From: Thamnaconus septentrionalis
Lineage: Eukaryota; Chordata; Actinopteri; Tetraodontiformes; Monacanthidae
DNA: 64,000 bases
NCBI GenBank assembly: GCA_009823395.1
Contig: CM020515.1
Span: 9,911,989-9,975,988, forward strand
Direction of reading: 5' to 3'
The notes under the pieces were generated by a model. The model saw only the letters and a program-made list of their open reading frames with translations. It made no database searches and was not told the DNA's origin. The position numbers and the translations under genes are program-made. Shown piece by piece: positions 35,062 to 47,292 of this stretch. Each line of letters opens with the position of its first letter. Position 1 is the stretch's first letter.

Positions 35062-35245
35062 TTTTCTCCTCTCTCCCTTCTGTTCTCCCCTTTCTGCCCC
35101 CCCACGGTCTATTCTCAATCCTGCAGTCCTGTCTGTACCGTGTTGTATTGTATTGTGCTGTATATGTTTGGACGTGGGTTGCACTATTTCGTTGTACATG
35201 TATGTGTGTAATGACAATAAAGTCAACCTAAACCTAAATAAAAGT
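34947..35245 (+). mobile_element. TA microsatellite plus retroelement-like 3' tail inserted in a VH
   Basis: (TA)n at about 34980-35058. Then CT-rich sequence and TTGCACTATTTCGTTGTACA, followed by TGTAATGACAATAAAG, a 3' end often seen on fish interspersed repeats. It abuts the broken VH exactly, so it is taken as the interrupting element. Confidence 0.55.
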
Positions 35246-35889
35246 ATGATTGCCGGTTCAGTGTTGGGATAGTGTGTTGCAGGCTGAGATGTTTTTGGTG
35301 GAGATGAGGATATTTCTGCACTCAGGGAACTGGACCACCTGTTGCTCTCATGTTTGGAGTTCATGCTGGGGCATCTTATTTCGCCACTGTATAAGTTTGA
35401 CGAATATTTTCCAGTCTGATAATAACTGCACCTTTCATCCGTGTGTATCATTCCAGACTGTCAATCTTTTTCTCCAAATCATTGATTATCATGTATTTTT
35501 CCTTGATGATTGTTTTTGAGGTGTGATAAGTTTCCTTTGCTGTTTCCCGACTTTACATAAGCTTCTGTGATTTTCTGATTTCTTCCATCTTCTCGTCCAT
35601 AACACTTTGCATTTGGATTTGGTGACTTTTAGCTTTTTACATTCAAGCTAGCCAGAGACACCAACATAGCATGAATGAACACATGCACAGTATACTGCAG
35701 GGGTGCATAAACAGAAAACAAACAAAAAAGCCTGTCCTTATATTAGTGCTGGTAATTAAGGCTCTGATAAAGAGGTGATAAAAAGTGCTGCCTAACCGTT
35801 GGAAAACAAACATAATTTTGCACAAGACCCAGACCACAGGAAGTGAATATGCTGGTGCATATTTAGATATATACAGATACTGGTGAGCT
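35246..35889. other. Spacer before J cluster of cassette 2
   Basis: No gene and no convincing D segment. From about 35710 on it is homologous to about 20330 onward in cassette 1, so the left end of the duplicated block lies near here. Confidence 0.5.
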
Positions 35890-35979
35890 GGTTTTTGTGT
35901 GTAGTTGATGAGGAATTGTTAGACTGTGTTATGGCTTTGACTACTGGGGTAAAGGCACCACTGTCACTTGTCACCTCAG
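35890..35979 (+). pseudogene. IGHJ: JH segment a, cassette 2, frameshifted 3' end
   Basis: Perfect nonamer GGTTTTTGT (35890-35898), 23-bp spacer, heptamer GACTGTG (35922-35928). J 35929-35979 reads YGFDYWGKGTTVT and then, through one extra T, CHL with phase 2 at the donor. That is out of frame with Cmu1, so it is probably not productive. Confidence 0.8.
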
Positions 35980-36076
35980 GTAGGACATTTTTCCCATTTC
36001 TATTGAAACCATCTGTCTGTTGTGTAGTTTCCACATGAGCTGCATTTAATTCAGATTGATGTAAAAAATAAATCTA

Positions 36077-36136
36077 AACTGTAATACGGGTCTTTTGACG
36101 ACTGGGGAGAAGGCACCATGGTAACAGTGACATCAG
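36077..36136 (+). CDS. IGHJ: JH segment b, cassette 2, weak RSS
   Basis: J 36084-36136 reads YGSFDDWGEGTMVTVTS plus one base, with donor GTAAGA in the correct phase 1. The heptamer is poor (AACTGTA, 36077-36083) and no clear nonamer is seen at 22-23 bp. The coding part is intact and use in recombination is doubtful. Confidence 0.75.
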
Positions 36137-36382
36137 GTAAGATTTGAACACTTGTCAAATTTACAACACTGTAATTAGACGGAAAAATCTTGTCTTTATT
36201 ACAGTTTCTGTAACTGGCAACATGTTTTGTCGATACAAAGAAAAAGTTGTCTACTTAAAGTAAGATGCTGTAAAATCAATATTGTGAACAGATGGCAGGT
36301 GTATCATCATTTTATCATCAGATTTATAATAGTTTTGAATCAAAATAATGTTGATATCGACTAAACGGCAAGCTAGCCGGGA

Positions 36383-36479
36383 AATTTTTAGACTGACAAC
36401 AAAGTAGATTCAGCACTGTGCTACTATGGATATGCATTTGACTACTGGGGCAAAGGAACAATGGTAACAGTGACATCAG
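36383..36479 (+). CDS. IGHJ: JH segment c, cassette 2
   Basis: Heptamer CACTGTG (36414-36420), with a loose nonamer AATTTTTAG at 36383-36391. J 36421-36479 reads YYGYAFDYWGKGTMVTVTS plus one base, donor GTAAGA, phase 1 into Cmu1. Confidence 0.92.
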
Positions 36480-36706
36480 GTAAGATTTGAACAGTTTCAA
36501 ATTTACAACAGGCTGTAATTAGAATGTAAAATTTTTAGATTACAGTTTATTTAACTGGCAATATGTGTTGTTGGTGCCAAGAAAGTTTTTTTTTCTTGAA
36601 GTTCAATTTAGTTGCTGTAAAATTACTATTATGGACAGCTGGCTGGTCCGTTTATTATCGGTGCCACAGCAAAGCAATTGTTTGACTGAAAACAAAGTAG
36701 ATTCAT

Positions 36707-36769
36707 CACTGTGCTACTACGGTGCTCTTGACTACTGGGGTAAAGGCACTATGGTAACAGCATCTACAG
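36707..36769 (+). CDS. IGHJ: JH segment d, cassette 2
   Basis: Heptamer CACTGTG (36707-36713). J 36714-36769 reads YYGALDYWGKGTMVTAST plus one base, donor GTAAGA. Its 5' flank matches that of the single intact J of cassette 1 (21376), making them duplicates; the coding parts differ strongly (RYWGTGTKV versus DYWGKGTMV). Confidence 0.92.
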
Positions 36770-37041
36770 GTAAGAATGATTTTCAACATTCAACAAACTC
36801 AAGTTAAATTTGTGAAACAATAGATTGACATATCTGGTTTTCTGCACAGTTAATTTGACAGATCTTCTATGATATACACATACCTTTACATCATTGCAAA
36901 AAGACATTTAATTCTAGCTGATTATGTTTATGTTTTGACCGATCAAAAAACAAAAAGTCCAAAGTGTGTAAAATGGCCAAAACTTTGAACTTACACTTTG
37001 ATTATTTTTTTTCCATCAACACATTTTTTTTCTTCTCCCAG

Positions 37042-40000
37042 CCACTCCAAGAGCACCAAGTGTGTTTCCTCTGACACCATGTGGTTCTGGCACCGGAGAC
37101 ATGGTCACTCTTGGCTGTCTTGCAACTGGCTTTTCACCTTCAACTGTGACCTACACCTGGAGAAAAGATGGAGTAGACATTACTGACTTTATTCAGTATC
37201 CTCCTGTACTGAAAGACAACTTTTACACTGGAGTCAGTCAACTACGGGTGAGGAGACAGGATTGGACCGCCAACCCAAAGCCGTGTTACACATGTGTGGC
37301 AACAAATACAGCTGGAAATGGACATTTAACATCATGCCCAACAAGTAAGAAAAAAAATAAATTCCTAAAAAAAAAGAGCCAATTAATTCATAATTGTTCC
37401 AGTGCTTTATTATCTTGCAGTACTTTCTTCAATAATGTGGTGGAGCGTGAAAAAAACTAAAGCCTCTCTATATTTTTGTTCAGCCTACCCCGCTTTCTTG
37501 TACTTCACTTCTTTCTCTTTCTATGATTATGGTCGTATGGTCGTACGATCACGCTGTTGCAGTGGCTTTTGCTTCTTTCCATCGATCTGCAGCTTGTGAA
37601 CATTACGCATAAAAAAAAAAATTTTGCTTACCTTTTAAGTAAATGTTAATGCAGAAGTGGCCAGTCAAGCTCTGTAGATCAGTAGCAATTATGAATTTCA
37701 TATTTTTGCTTGACTCTGGCTACACATTAGTAACAACCTCCACTAACATTATGAGGGACGTAAATCTAACATTATATGGGAATACATTATTTTAAATAAA
37801 GAAAAATACCCTCTGAAAACTGAAGTTTGCATCAGTTATGTGGATACTAATGCATTGTTCTCTACTACTTCTGCATACATGTGTCTCTATATTTATTACT
37901 TTTCTTCTTCTGCATACATTTTTGTGTGTTTGACTGTTTTCAGGAGTGTATTGTCATCCTGCAACTCTTAGAGTGTTGACTTCCTCTAGCGAGGAAGACG
38001 AGGTTTCCTTCTCCTGCTTTGCCAAAGATTTCTCGCCCAAGGACCACGAGTTTAAGTGGTTGAAAAATAATGAGGAAGTCAGCAACAAAATATTTGAGGT
38101 CAGCACACCTTCCAAAGAAGAGAGCAAGACTGAGAATGGGACACTGTACAGTGCTGCAAGTTTCCTCACAGTGGCCAAATCTGAGTGGACTGTTGGCGAT
38201 ATGTTTACATGCCAATTCAAGGGAAGATGTGAAAATAATGTCCCAACATTTCAGACTTTAAATATCACGTACAATGAGTGCTCTATTCCTGTTGGTGAGT
38301 AGCTCCTCCACACTTTCCAAGTAAGTAAGTTGATTTTCAGAACAATTTTTTTGTTTAGAAAATATTTTATTTCTCACTCAGACTACAAAAAAGGTGACGC
38401 AGAAATAAAGATCATTCAGCCTTCAGACGAGGAAATGTTCGTTCAAGGGAAAGGAAAGATTGTTTGCCAAGTTAAGCAAAACATGCCATCAGTCACCAGA
38501 ATCTGGTGGGAAGATGAGGAGGAAAATGAATTGGCCAACTCCGACGACGCAAGTTCACTCAAAAGCCTTTCACTTGACATCACTTTTGATGAGTGGACCC
38601 GAGGGCTGAAGCGCATCTGCAAAGTTGCACACTCAGAATTGGTGGACCCATTGGAGGATTTCTATGAGAGGAAAGCTGGTACGTGAACTATTGAGTGCCG
38701 TGAATGCCCCTTAATATGCCACTGAACGTGCATTAAATGTGTTTGTGTGGTCACAAATACACTGTGGTGTATTTGATTTTCCCTGCTGCACATGGTCTAA
38801 AGTTTCTCTCACACTTGCAGGAAGATACCATCAGCGTCCATCAGTGTTTATGCTGCCTCCAGTGGAGCATACTAGAAAAAATATGACGACCCTGACTTGC
38901 TATGTGAAAGACTTCTTCCCTAAGGAAGTTTTTGTGTCTTGGCTTGTTGATGATGAGAAAATAGACTCGAAACACACGTTCTACACCACAAACTCTGTAG
39001 AAGGTCCTGTTGGAAGTTATTCGGCTTATGGCCACCTGTTGCTCCCTCTTGAGGAGTGGGAGAGGAATGACGTGGTGTACAGTTGTGCAGTTCACCACGA
39101 GTCGGTGGCCAACTCGACTAGAGCTATTGTCAGGTCCATCGGGTACAGAACATCGCAAAACACCAACCTTGTCAACCTCAACTTGAACGTCCCAGAAACG
39201 TGCAAGGCCCAGTAGACGTCACTTTTGTGTTGCTCTGTCTTCTGCTTTGTGTTGTTTAACATTTGCTGCTTGTGACATTGACATTTTGTGTGTCTTTTTA
39301 ATGCAGATTTAAAATCAAAATAAAAACAACTTTCATGCAACTCTGTTGATGTATGTCCTGTGTTCATGTTACTTGACCCCAGCTGTTTGTGTTTCGTGAA
39401 GTGTCATAGTGTTACATCATTGCAACAGATATTAAATTTAGGCACAGTTTAATAACATTTTTATGTCCAACCTTTTACAGTGTAGATTTTTTGGTTTTAA
39501 AAAAACAGACGTTACACTACTTTTAGGCAAAAATAAAACAAAGCAATGTTTTTTAATTGTCTTTAAGTTTGTACGTTTTCTGTTTGTGTGACCTTTTTAT
39601 GTGTGTGTTTGTTTTCCACTACTGGATCTTTCACCATCAAGCCAATGCAAAGGGTTTACCATATAAATGCGTGGTCTTTGTTTAAAACAACAGTGACTGA
39701 GTGACAAGCCAGCAAGCTTCCAGGAGTCTTTCAAAAGCAATTCAAGATCAAAATCACGGTGAAGAAAAACATGCAAGGCTACAAGAGCATTGGATTGAAT
39801 TTCTTTACCAGTTTTGTGTTTTAGGGCGACACGGTGGCGGAGTGGTTAGCGCTGCCGCCTCATAGCAAGAAGGTTGTGGGTTTGATTCTGGGCCTGGGAC
39901 CTTTCTGTGTGGAGTTTGCATGTTCTCCATGTGTCAGTGTGGGTTCTCTCCAGGTTCTCCGGTTTCCTCCCACACTCCAAAAACATGCATGTGAGGTCAA

Positions 40001-41208
40001 TTGAACACTCTAAAATTGTCCGTAGGTGTGCATGTGAGTGTGAATGGTTGTTTGTCTCTATGTGGCCCTGCAATGAACTGGCGACCTGTCCAGGGTGTCA
40101 CCCTGCCTTCGCCCTATGACAGCTGGGATAGGCTCCAGCAGACCCCCGTGACCCTGAGCTCGGGAAGAAGCGGATATTGAAAATGAATGAGTTTTATGTT
40201 TTAGTAATAAGCTTTTTGTGCAGGTGGTATTTGACTGTTTTCACTTGTGTACGATTCCATACTTGGTTTCATTGAGTGATTGATTTATTGCAACCTGAAA
40301 GAATTAACTGTGAGCTTAAGATATATATAGTTCGACTACTATGCTGTAATATTTTTGGCCTGCTTTGCTTTTCTAAAGCTGGTTGTTGCAGATATCAGTC
40401 GGTGACTGGTAGGTTTTTTTGTATGTTTTATGTCTCTGAGGTCGTTATCGGAGAGAATTGGCTCTTAGTTGAGTTTCTTGGTTAACTAAATAAAAAAAAT
40501 AACTACTCTTCTATCACTATGTATCACCGCTCATCTGTATGAAACTGGGTGCAGTTGGTCTCTTCACTCAGAAAAGGTTACCACATACCCCAACGCTCTC
40601 TATCTGTGAATACTATCTCTCCACCCAGTTACGTAATCCATATGTACTTGGAGAGATAGTCTCTTCACTCAGAGAAGCTAGGTCACCATGTGACTCGTCG
40701 TCCTCTGTGTTCAGATTTCCTGCCTGAAACTGACGTCCTGTGCAACAACGCTTTGGATGCAGAGGAAGACAACATGGGAAATACAGCCATCACCTTCATT
40801 CTCCTCTTTCTCATCACTCTGCTGTTCACCATCGGGACCACTGTTATGACGGTATGACTACTTTATGTTGTCATGTGCACAGTTTTTTTTTTTTTTTCAT
40901 ATCTTTGGAATTGATTTAGATTGATTCCAACCAGACATTTCAGAAAAGAAAATATAAAATACTAATACATTAAAGTAAATTAAATCTCATGAGACCGGTT
41001 TTGAAATCTACAAATTGAAATTGAAAGTTTTGTTCTAAAATAGGAAAGAAAATTTCTTCTTCTTCTTCTTGTTCTTCTTCTTCTTCTTGTTCTTCTTCTG
41101 CTTATTATTATTATTATTATTATTATTATGTTTCAGAAAAATAGTCATTCTCTTCTAATTTTAATGATTTGTGCTATCTGTTTTTTTCTGTCATTTCAGA
41201 TCAAATGA
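37042..41208 (+). CDS. IGHM: Conventional IgM heavy-chain constant gene (cassette 2)
   Basis: Exons: Cmu1 37042-37344 ([34 protein letters not shown]); Cmu2 37944-38294 ([19 protein letters not shown]); Cmu3 38382-38678; Cmu4 38821-39215 with tail [11 protein letters not shown]1 40715-40851; TM2 41200-41208. Secretory AATAAA 39319-39324; membrane AATAAA 41358-41363. Cmu1 has the N-terminal Cys (PLTPCGSG) expected to bond the light chain. This is the complete four-domain teleost layout. Compared with cassette 1, Cmu4 and the TM1 protein are identical, Cmu2 and the first half of Cmu3 differ at about a dozen residues, and Cmu1 is present rather than a hinge. Confidence 0.95.
39825..40190 (+). 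repeat. Near full-length tRNA-derived SINE in Cmu4-TM interval, cassette 2 only
   Basis: It begins GGCGACACGGTGGCGGAGTGG (20 shown approximately) with A- and B-box-like parts (GTGGTTAGCGC; GGTTTGATTCT), then the body shared with the 11.9 kb copy. Target-site duplication GTTTTGTGTTTTAG (39811-39824) and GTTTTATGTTTTAG (40191-40204). It is absent from the equivalent place in cassette 1 near 24.7 kb. Confidence 0.88.
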
Positions 41209-42135
41209 AAAACGGTTTCAATGTTCAAAGAAGCTGTTAATTGTTTAAAACAAATGAAATATTTGAGCATTTCCATTTGTTTCAAAAAATCCTGTGAGTA
41301 ACCAAATACCTTCATTTATCATCCATCTATTATCTTTGTTAGCCTTAACACATTTCAAATAAATTTTTTTTACAACTGTGATGACAATTTTTTTTTGCCA
41401 TTCTCCATTATTATTTCATGCTTTTTATTGCGATTCCTCATAGAGTGCACTGTTTAAAGAGAAAAGATTTTTTTTTTTTGGTACACAAGACTCCCACAGA
41501 CCCTTAAAGAAGCCGAAACGTCACCCCGTCGCACCTGGAATCAACTGTCATGCAAAAGCCAAACATGCAAATTGGGAGATTTCCCAAGTGGTTGGTTTGT
41601 CAGTGTAAGAAAAGTCAAAAATAAAAAGGATTTGACTGTGTCGTGAGAAGCGACTCATGATAAGGTATGTGAACTAATTTAAATATGTACTCCGTTTCTC
41701 CTGACTGGTAAAACCCACTCCTCACACCTGGTGTCTGTCATGCACCGTTGCCCTTTGCACTGTTTCACTTCTGGTTTCTGGTCCATTTTTGGCGACCAGG
41801 ATGCTTCTCAATGCTGCCGCCTGCTCTGAACGCTCTACTGCTCTATGTGTCTCGCTGCAACGTCTGTATAAGAAAGCTGTCAACGTCATCTCCACCTTAC
41901 CCCACCAGAAACAGTGGTTGAGTGGTAAAGCTCTCCAATATAGTCTGAGTACAATTCACAAGACAAAATCAATTAGAATTGAGACAAAAAAGTTGATGAT
42001 TTGACCAAAGACTGAAGGTATGTATGACTGAAATTCCCAATATTGCCTCATTTTATTAAATCATCAATTTTATTTTTAAATGAAACAATAAAAAAGAAAC
42101 CCATGGTAATAAAAATGAAATCTTCTCCATCTAAG

Positions 42136-44635
42136 GTCTGCGAATTGTCTCTCCAAACATCACGTTGCTACCTATCTGGGAAGGAGAATTTGGGACCTCC
42201 TCAGTCACACTTGTATGCAGCCTCAGTGGCTACTTTCCAGAAAAAGTAACAGTGAAATGGCAAATGGATGACGTCAATGCAAACATTGAAGCGATCAATA
42301 GGGAGCTGCAGAGTGTGCAGGAAAGAGAGAAAACATTCAGTCTGACCAGTGAGATTAAGCCAAATGCCGCAAAATGGAATTCAGGCACCAGATTTACTTG
42401 CAAGTCGACTCACAACAGCAGTGACTACATCAAAACAATAAGCATTTGTGATGGTGAGTCCTATGTCTGACTTCTGACTTGTAGAATTGTTGATGCATAA
42501 TGATGATTTAAAAGCTTTAATGTACCATGGGAAAAGATTTAATAATAATTTTGAAAATGGATGCGCAGTATGGTCATATATTCTATGTTGTGTTTTTTTC
42601 AGTCCATGCAAATGTCCCTCCTTCCATTTATGTGGAGATTCCCAGCTTGGAGACAGTTGTGAAGGCAGCGTCACAAGTGCAGGCTACTTGTTTGGTCCGC
42701 ACTGCATTTAATGCCAAGGTGACCTGGGTAACCGATGGAAACATTGTTCCAGAAAGTCAAGTGAATTTCAGAAGAAACACTTCTGATTTGACAAGCATCC
42801 TGACGTTGCCTTCCAGTCAGTGGAAACAACTGAAGCTCCTGACATGTAAAGCTGAACACAGCTGCTTTTCTCCCATTGAAAAGACCATCAATTTGGCAGG
42901 TTAGGTGACTATAGATTGTGTATCTTGAGCGTTTTTTTCAAACTGAAGAATGAGACACATATTCACATTAATCAACGTTGCTGTCATTCAGAACCTTCAG
43001 CTACAGCGCCCCTGGTGAAGATCAGGAGATCTCTCCCAGATTTGCAAAAGGGAAACAGTTCTGTGCTGGAGTGTGATGTCACTCAGCTCTCCTCCAGTGA
43101 TATCTTCATCACTTTTCAAGCCAACAGTGTCGACATGTCTGACAGACAGTTTGTCAAGCTTCCCAAAGCACCAGGCCTCCATTCAATCAGTCGACGCTTC
43201 ACTGTTCCTTCAAGTAACTGGAACAAAGACACAAACTTCACTTGCAGCGTGAATCAAGGCTTCTCTGGAACCTTCAAGTCTAAATCAACAGGAAAATTTA
43301 TTGGTGAGTGAAATTGTGTTTCTATCTCTCAAACTGAATAAGTCAAGTGTATACACGTATAATCAACTGACTCATAATTCCATTGACTGCTTTTTCCTCC
43401 AGTTGACCCATCAGTGGAGCTCCTTCTGGTTCCCAGGAAGGAGACCGAAGATCAGAAACTCTTGTGTTTTGGACGTGGCTTCGATCCCCAAATTCTCTGG
43501 CTCTCTGAATCACAGAAAAGACCTTCGTCACCTGATGGCATCAGCATGGATGCACAGGGACATGTGACAGTGATCAGTGAGCTTCTGATCTCTCAAACAG
43601 AGTGGGAAACGGGCAAGGTCTTCACCTGTGAAATACTTGACAAGTCTTTAAGCAAAAGTGTCAGGAAAAACATCAGTATCTGCTCAGGTACGATTAGAAT
43701 AATGGTGTCATCTGTATAATCCAGATTTAATACAATTACATACATCCCAAATTCTTCTCCAGTCATTTTTCTCAGAATTGAAACTTAACATTCTCTTTCT
43801 TTTTTCATTTGTTCTGTTTTTTCCTGGTGACTTCAGCATCATCTCCAACAGTTGCTGTACAAGTCCAGGGTCCACCACTCACGCTGCTTCAGCAAAAGAA
43901 GCAAGTGACCGTTACCTGTCTTCTGATTGGCTCTTCTCTCAATGGTCTCTCCATAACTTGGAAAGTGGATGGGGAAATAAAATCTTCTGGCTTCACTAAA
44001 GGGCCACTTGTTAAACACAGCAATGGGACAGAGACTCTAAGATGTTTCCTCATCATCTCAGCAGAGGATTGGCTTGCACATAAACAAGTGAATTGTGAGG
44101 CCAAGCATCAATGTTCAAACCAGAGTTTTGATGGCCATGTTGGAAAAAGCAGAGGTAGTCCAAGCAATGTTTTATGTTTCAGTCTCCCAATGTGATGTAT
44201 CATGTAATAATTAAAAAAAAAATCTTTCATGTTTCTGAACCTCTAAAGAGTTGAGTCCACCAACAGTCAGGATGATTGAACCCACTTCCAGTGACTTGTC
44301 CACATTTACCACAAGTGTTGACCTTTAATGTTATTCATTATCTGACATTACCTTGACTGTTTTTCAGAAATCACGGAAAGCTGCAATTTCCTTGATGAGC
44401 TCAGTTTTGATGACGTGGACCCAGATATGGAAATAGGAAGCTGGCAAATGGCTTTTGCCTTCCTCCTCTTTTTCCTCATCGCCATCATCTATTCTGTCAT
44501 TGCAACTGTCATAAAGGTATGACGCAGCATTTTGCAAAAAAAATTTCTTAGCCCTTTGTTAACATACCCATGCAGTACAAATCTATTCACAACCTGACAT
44601 ACTCTTTTGTTTGTTTCCTTCAGACTAAAAAATGA
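42136..44635 (+). CDS. IGHD: IgD heavy-chain constant gene with one delta2-3-4 block (cassette 2)
   Basis: Exons: delta1 42136-42453; delta2 42603-42899; delta3 42992-43303; delta4 43403-43687; last Ig domain 43837-44154; TM1 44368-44516 ([16 protein letters not shown]); TM2 44624-44635 (TKK, stop). AATAAA 44790-44795. All Ig exons and TM1 are phase 1. It is nearly identical to the cassette 1 gene apart from having one rather than three delta2-4 blocks. Its delta4 matches the last block of cassette 1. Expected transcript in fish: VDJ-Cmu1-delta1 onward. Confidence 0.94.
44249..44328 (+). other. Conserved phase-1 mini-exon candidate, cassette 2 copy
   Basis: Same 80-nt open stretch as at 31222-31301, after CTCTAAAG and ending SVDL plus stop. 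The reading frame is kept in both copies, though overall identity of the duplicates is so high that this alone does not prove function. Confidence 0.3.
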
Positions 44636-44799
44636 AAATCACAATATCCACATGTGGATATCTGAGGATTTGGACATAACATCTTAAATCAATGATGTGC
44701 TTCACTTTCCTGCTCCAGAATAATTGCTTGCATAAAGGTGTGACAAGAATATGCATATGTGTGAACCACTGAGTTTAAAATGCTTCTGGAATAAAAGAA

Positions 44800-46600
44800 A
44801 GATAAGAATTTCAGCTCACTGGTGTCATCACTGCACTCAGAAGACTCAAGATTTACATTTTTCAAATCACTTCCTCAACATAGTGCCGTAAAAGATCTGG
44901 AAACATGCTTCTGCAAGAATTCAAGGATCTTGTGGAAAAATGTTAGAGGTCTAAAAGTAGCAAAGAGTTAGTTCACATTGGGTTGCACATCATCATGGAC
45001 CCTGTTTGCTTTAGCATATACAGTGCAGATAGAAATAAGAATGTCAAAGTAAAACAAGAGTTATCCCTAAAACACCGACTATAAAGACAAATAAATAAAC
45101 TGGACTACACTGTTTACACTTTTACAATTACTCTGCTAAAAAGTGAGCCAAAACATACAGGACATCTTCAGAGATTATTGAATTTTTAAAGGTTTATTTG
45201 CTATTTTAGTCTTAACATATGTTAACATAGCAAATCCACAAGGGAAACTGCATGGTCATGTTAGAACACAAAACACACTAAAATATGTGTGAGAAAGAAA
45301 AAAAAAATAACAGTAACAAAAAACACAAAACTAATTAGATAATAGTAAAAGTAAGTACACAGTCGCTCTTTGTGTTATTTATGATGGGCAATTTTAGTGT
45401 TGCCAGTGCATTGATTGATTTGAGTTGATTGACAGATTTCAAGCCACCTGAACTCTTTGGATGTGTTCAGTGAAGGTGCCTGATGCTTTTTATGTTGATA
45501 ATTATTATTCTTGGGTTTGTAGTGCTGGCAGTGCTGCTAGTGCCTCTTGTGGATCATAGGGTGGGGAGTGTCTCTGAGGATGCCATGTGCTCTCCCGAGG
45601 CAGCGTGTTTTGTTAAATATAATCCACAGTGAGGTATTTGTTTTGTTTTGTGGGCAAATTAAGGACCAATTATGCTCTTAATCTCACAGGTCAACTTTGA
45701 TTCTGCCTGTTTTTAACATAGATTCGCCTCTGGCATTTCTCCCATTTGTCCTTGTCATGTCTCTCACTTCGCTTCATTTCCTCATTTCATAGATTCTCTT
45801 CACTTCCAAAATGGCGCACGTGCACCGGCAACACTGAACATGGTCACATGATCTTCTGAACACACATCCCAGTCGGCACGATACAATGTGTGGTTTGGGG
45901 CACCAGAGGGCAGTCAAAGACAATTATTTTCTCCCCTCTCTCCTCTGTTGATCAGCTGGCTTTGAATAATATTTAGATGTTTTGTTGTAGTTGTTGGGTA
46001 TTTTATTACAACAATGGCAAATTCATTATGCAAATCCTTTGTTTAACTGGCGCATTTTTATACGTATGAAGCATTTGCGCCACCACCAAAACAGACAGTT
46101 TGTCCATAAATAGTTTGTGAATGAATTAAGGTTGTAAAAGCGGAGCAAAAAATGATTATAATTGACCAGCCAACGTGTCTGTGTGATATTATTCTCATTG
46201 ACATAATAATAAATATACAATGAACTGATAATTTTTCATCGACATCATCATTTGATCTTGTCATTAAAGAAATATGGTCTTTGATGACCTGAGTTTTGAT
46301 TAATTAAAATTGATTACAGTCTCTTAACCAAGAAAAACAACACAAACAAAAAAGACTCAAAACTGTAAGACTGTGTGAAAAACAACTTTTTGAATTTTCA
46401 GACATAATCCTCTGTCTATTCCTAATTAAATGCGTCTATAATCACTTTGACCAAGTGTTATGATAACATTATGTGTTTGATTACCCAGGTGAATTTGACT
46501 CATACGTCACTTTTCGAATTGAAGCAAAGATAAAAAAATATTTCATCCCAACTTTATGGGCAACCGTGTCCTTTATTTAATCCAGAGTGATAATTTAAAC
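44800..46600. other. Spacer downstream of Cdelta, cassette 2
   Basis: Homologous to 31.78-33.5 kb, with small insertions and deletions (for example near 45050-45230). No gene, D segment or RSS pair seen. An octamer-like ATGCAAAACT follows at 46625 in front of the next VH. Confidence 0.5.
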
Positions 46601-46714
46601 TCCAATTGGACCACACTTGATTCTATGCAAAACTCATTGACCGTCTGCTTCCTCAGCTATAAAATCTTCAAATCAAGCTGTCAGAGTTCACAGCACCTCA
46701 CTTTCATCGTGAAC

Positions 46715-47198
46715 ATGTTCTCTGTCGCTCTGCTGCTGCTGCTGGCAGCTGATTGTGAGTAACTGCATCACAGTCTTTTCTTTTTTTTTTAAAAAAAAAA
46801 CAAAAACAAAACCTTTTTGCAGATTGATTTTTAGAATAAACATTATATATTATTTTGAAACAGGTGTCAAGTGTGAAACGCTGACTCAGCCGGCCTCAGT
46901 GACTGTGCTGCCAGGACAACGTCTGACGATCAACTGTCAGGTATCCTATTCACTGGGCTCTGCCACTCACTGGATCAGACAGCCTGCAGGAAAAGGACTG
47001 GAGTGGATTGGATATGCCTGTACTGGATGCACAGGAGCTTACAAGGCTTCTCTGAGGAGTCAGTTCAGTATCACCTTAGACTCGTCCAGCAAGACAGTGA
47101 CTCTAAATGGACAGAATATGCAGCATGGAGACACTGCAGTGTATTACTGTGCCAGAGGGTCACAGTGACACAAACCATTAGAGAGTTGAACAAAAACC
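46715..47198 (+). CDS. IGHV: VH segment, WIRQPAGKGLEW family, with Cys pair in CDR2
   Basis: Leader exon 46715-46754 (MFSVALLLLLAAD), V exon 46864-47160. FR1 has LTINCQVSY, FR2 [17 protein letters not shown]2 YACTGCTGA, FR3 [10 protein letters not shown]. Heptamer CACAGTG (47161-47167), 22-bp spacer, nonamer ACAAAAACC (47190-47198). Intact. The VL-interface is conventional. It is the duplicate of the broken segment at 33516. An octamer-like ATGCAAAA lies at about 46625. Confidence 0.92.
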
Positions 47199-47292
47199 CC
47201 TCAGAGTCTCAGAGTGACATGAAGCCACCAGAGGAGGCGCTCTAAGACCACACATCGGCTCACCACGAGCATAAAGAGGGAAAGAGACGAAA

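Noticed and set aside
34852..35451. 199-codon - strand open frame
   Set aside because: It runs through a TA microsatellite and the antisense of a broken VH; it is a shadow.
35680..35720. CACAGTA with 12-bp spacer and GCATAAACA as D 3' RSS
   Set aside because: The heptamer and nonamer are both degenerate and there is no 5' RSS. Too weak to call.
36770..42135. Immunoglobulin switch region or light-chain genes
   Set aside because: No G-rich switch-type tandem repeats seen before either Cmu, as expected in teleosts. No VL, JL or CL sequence recognised anywhere in the window.
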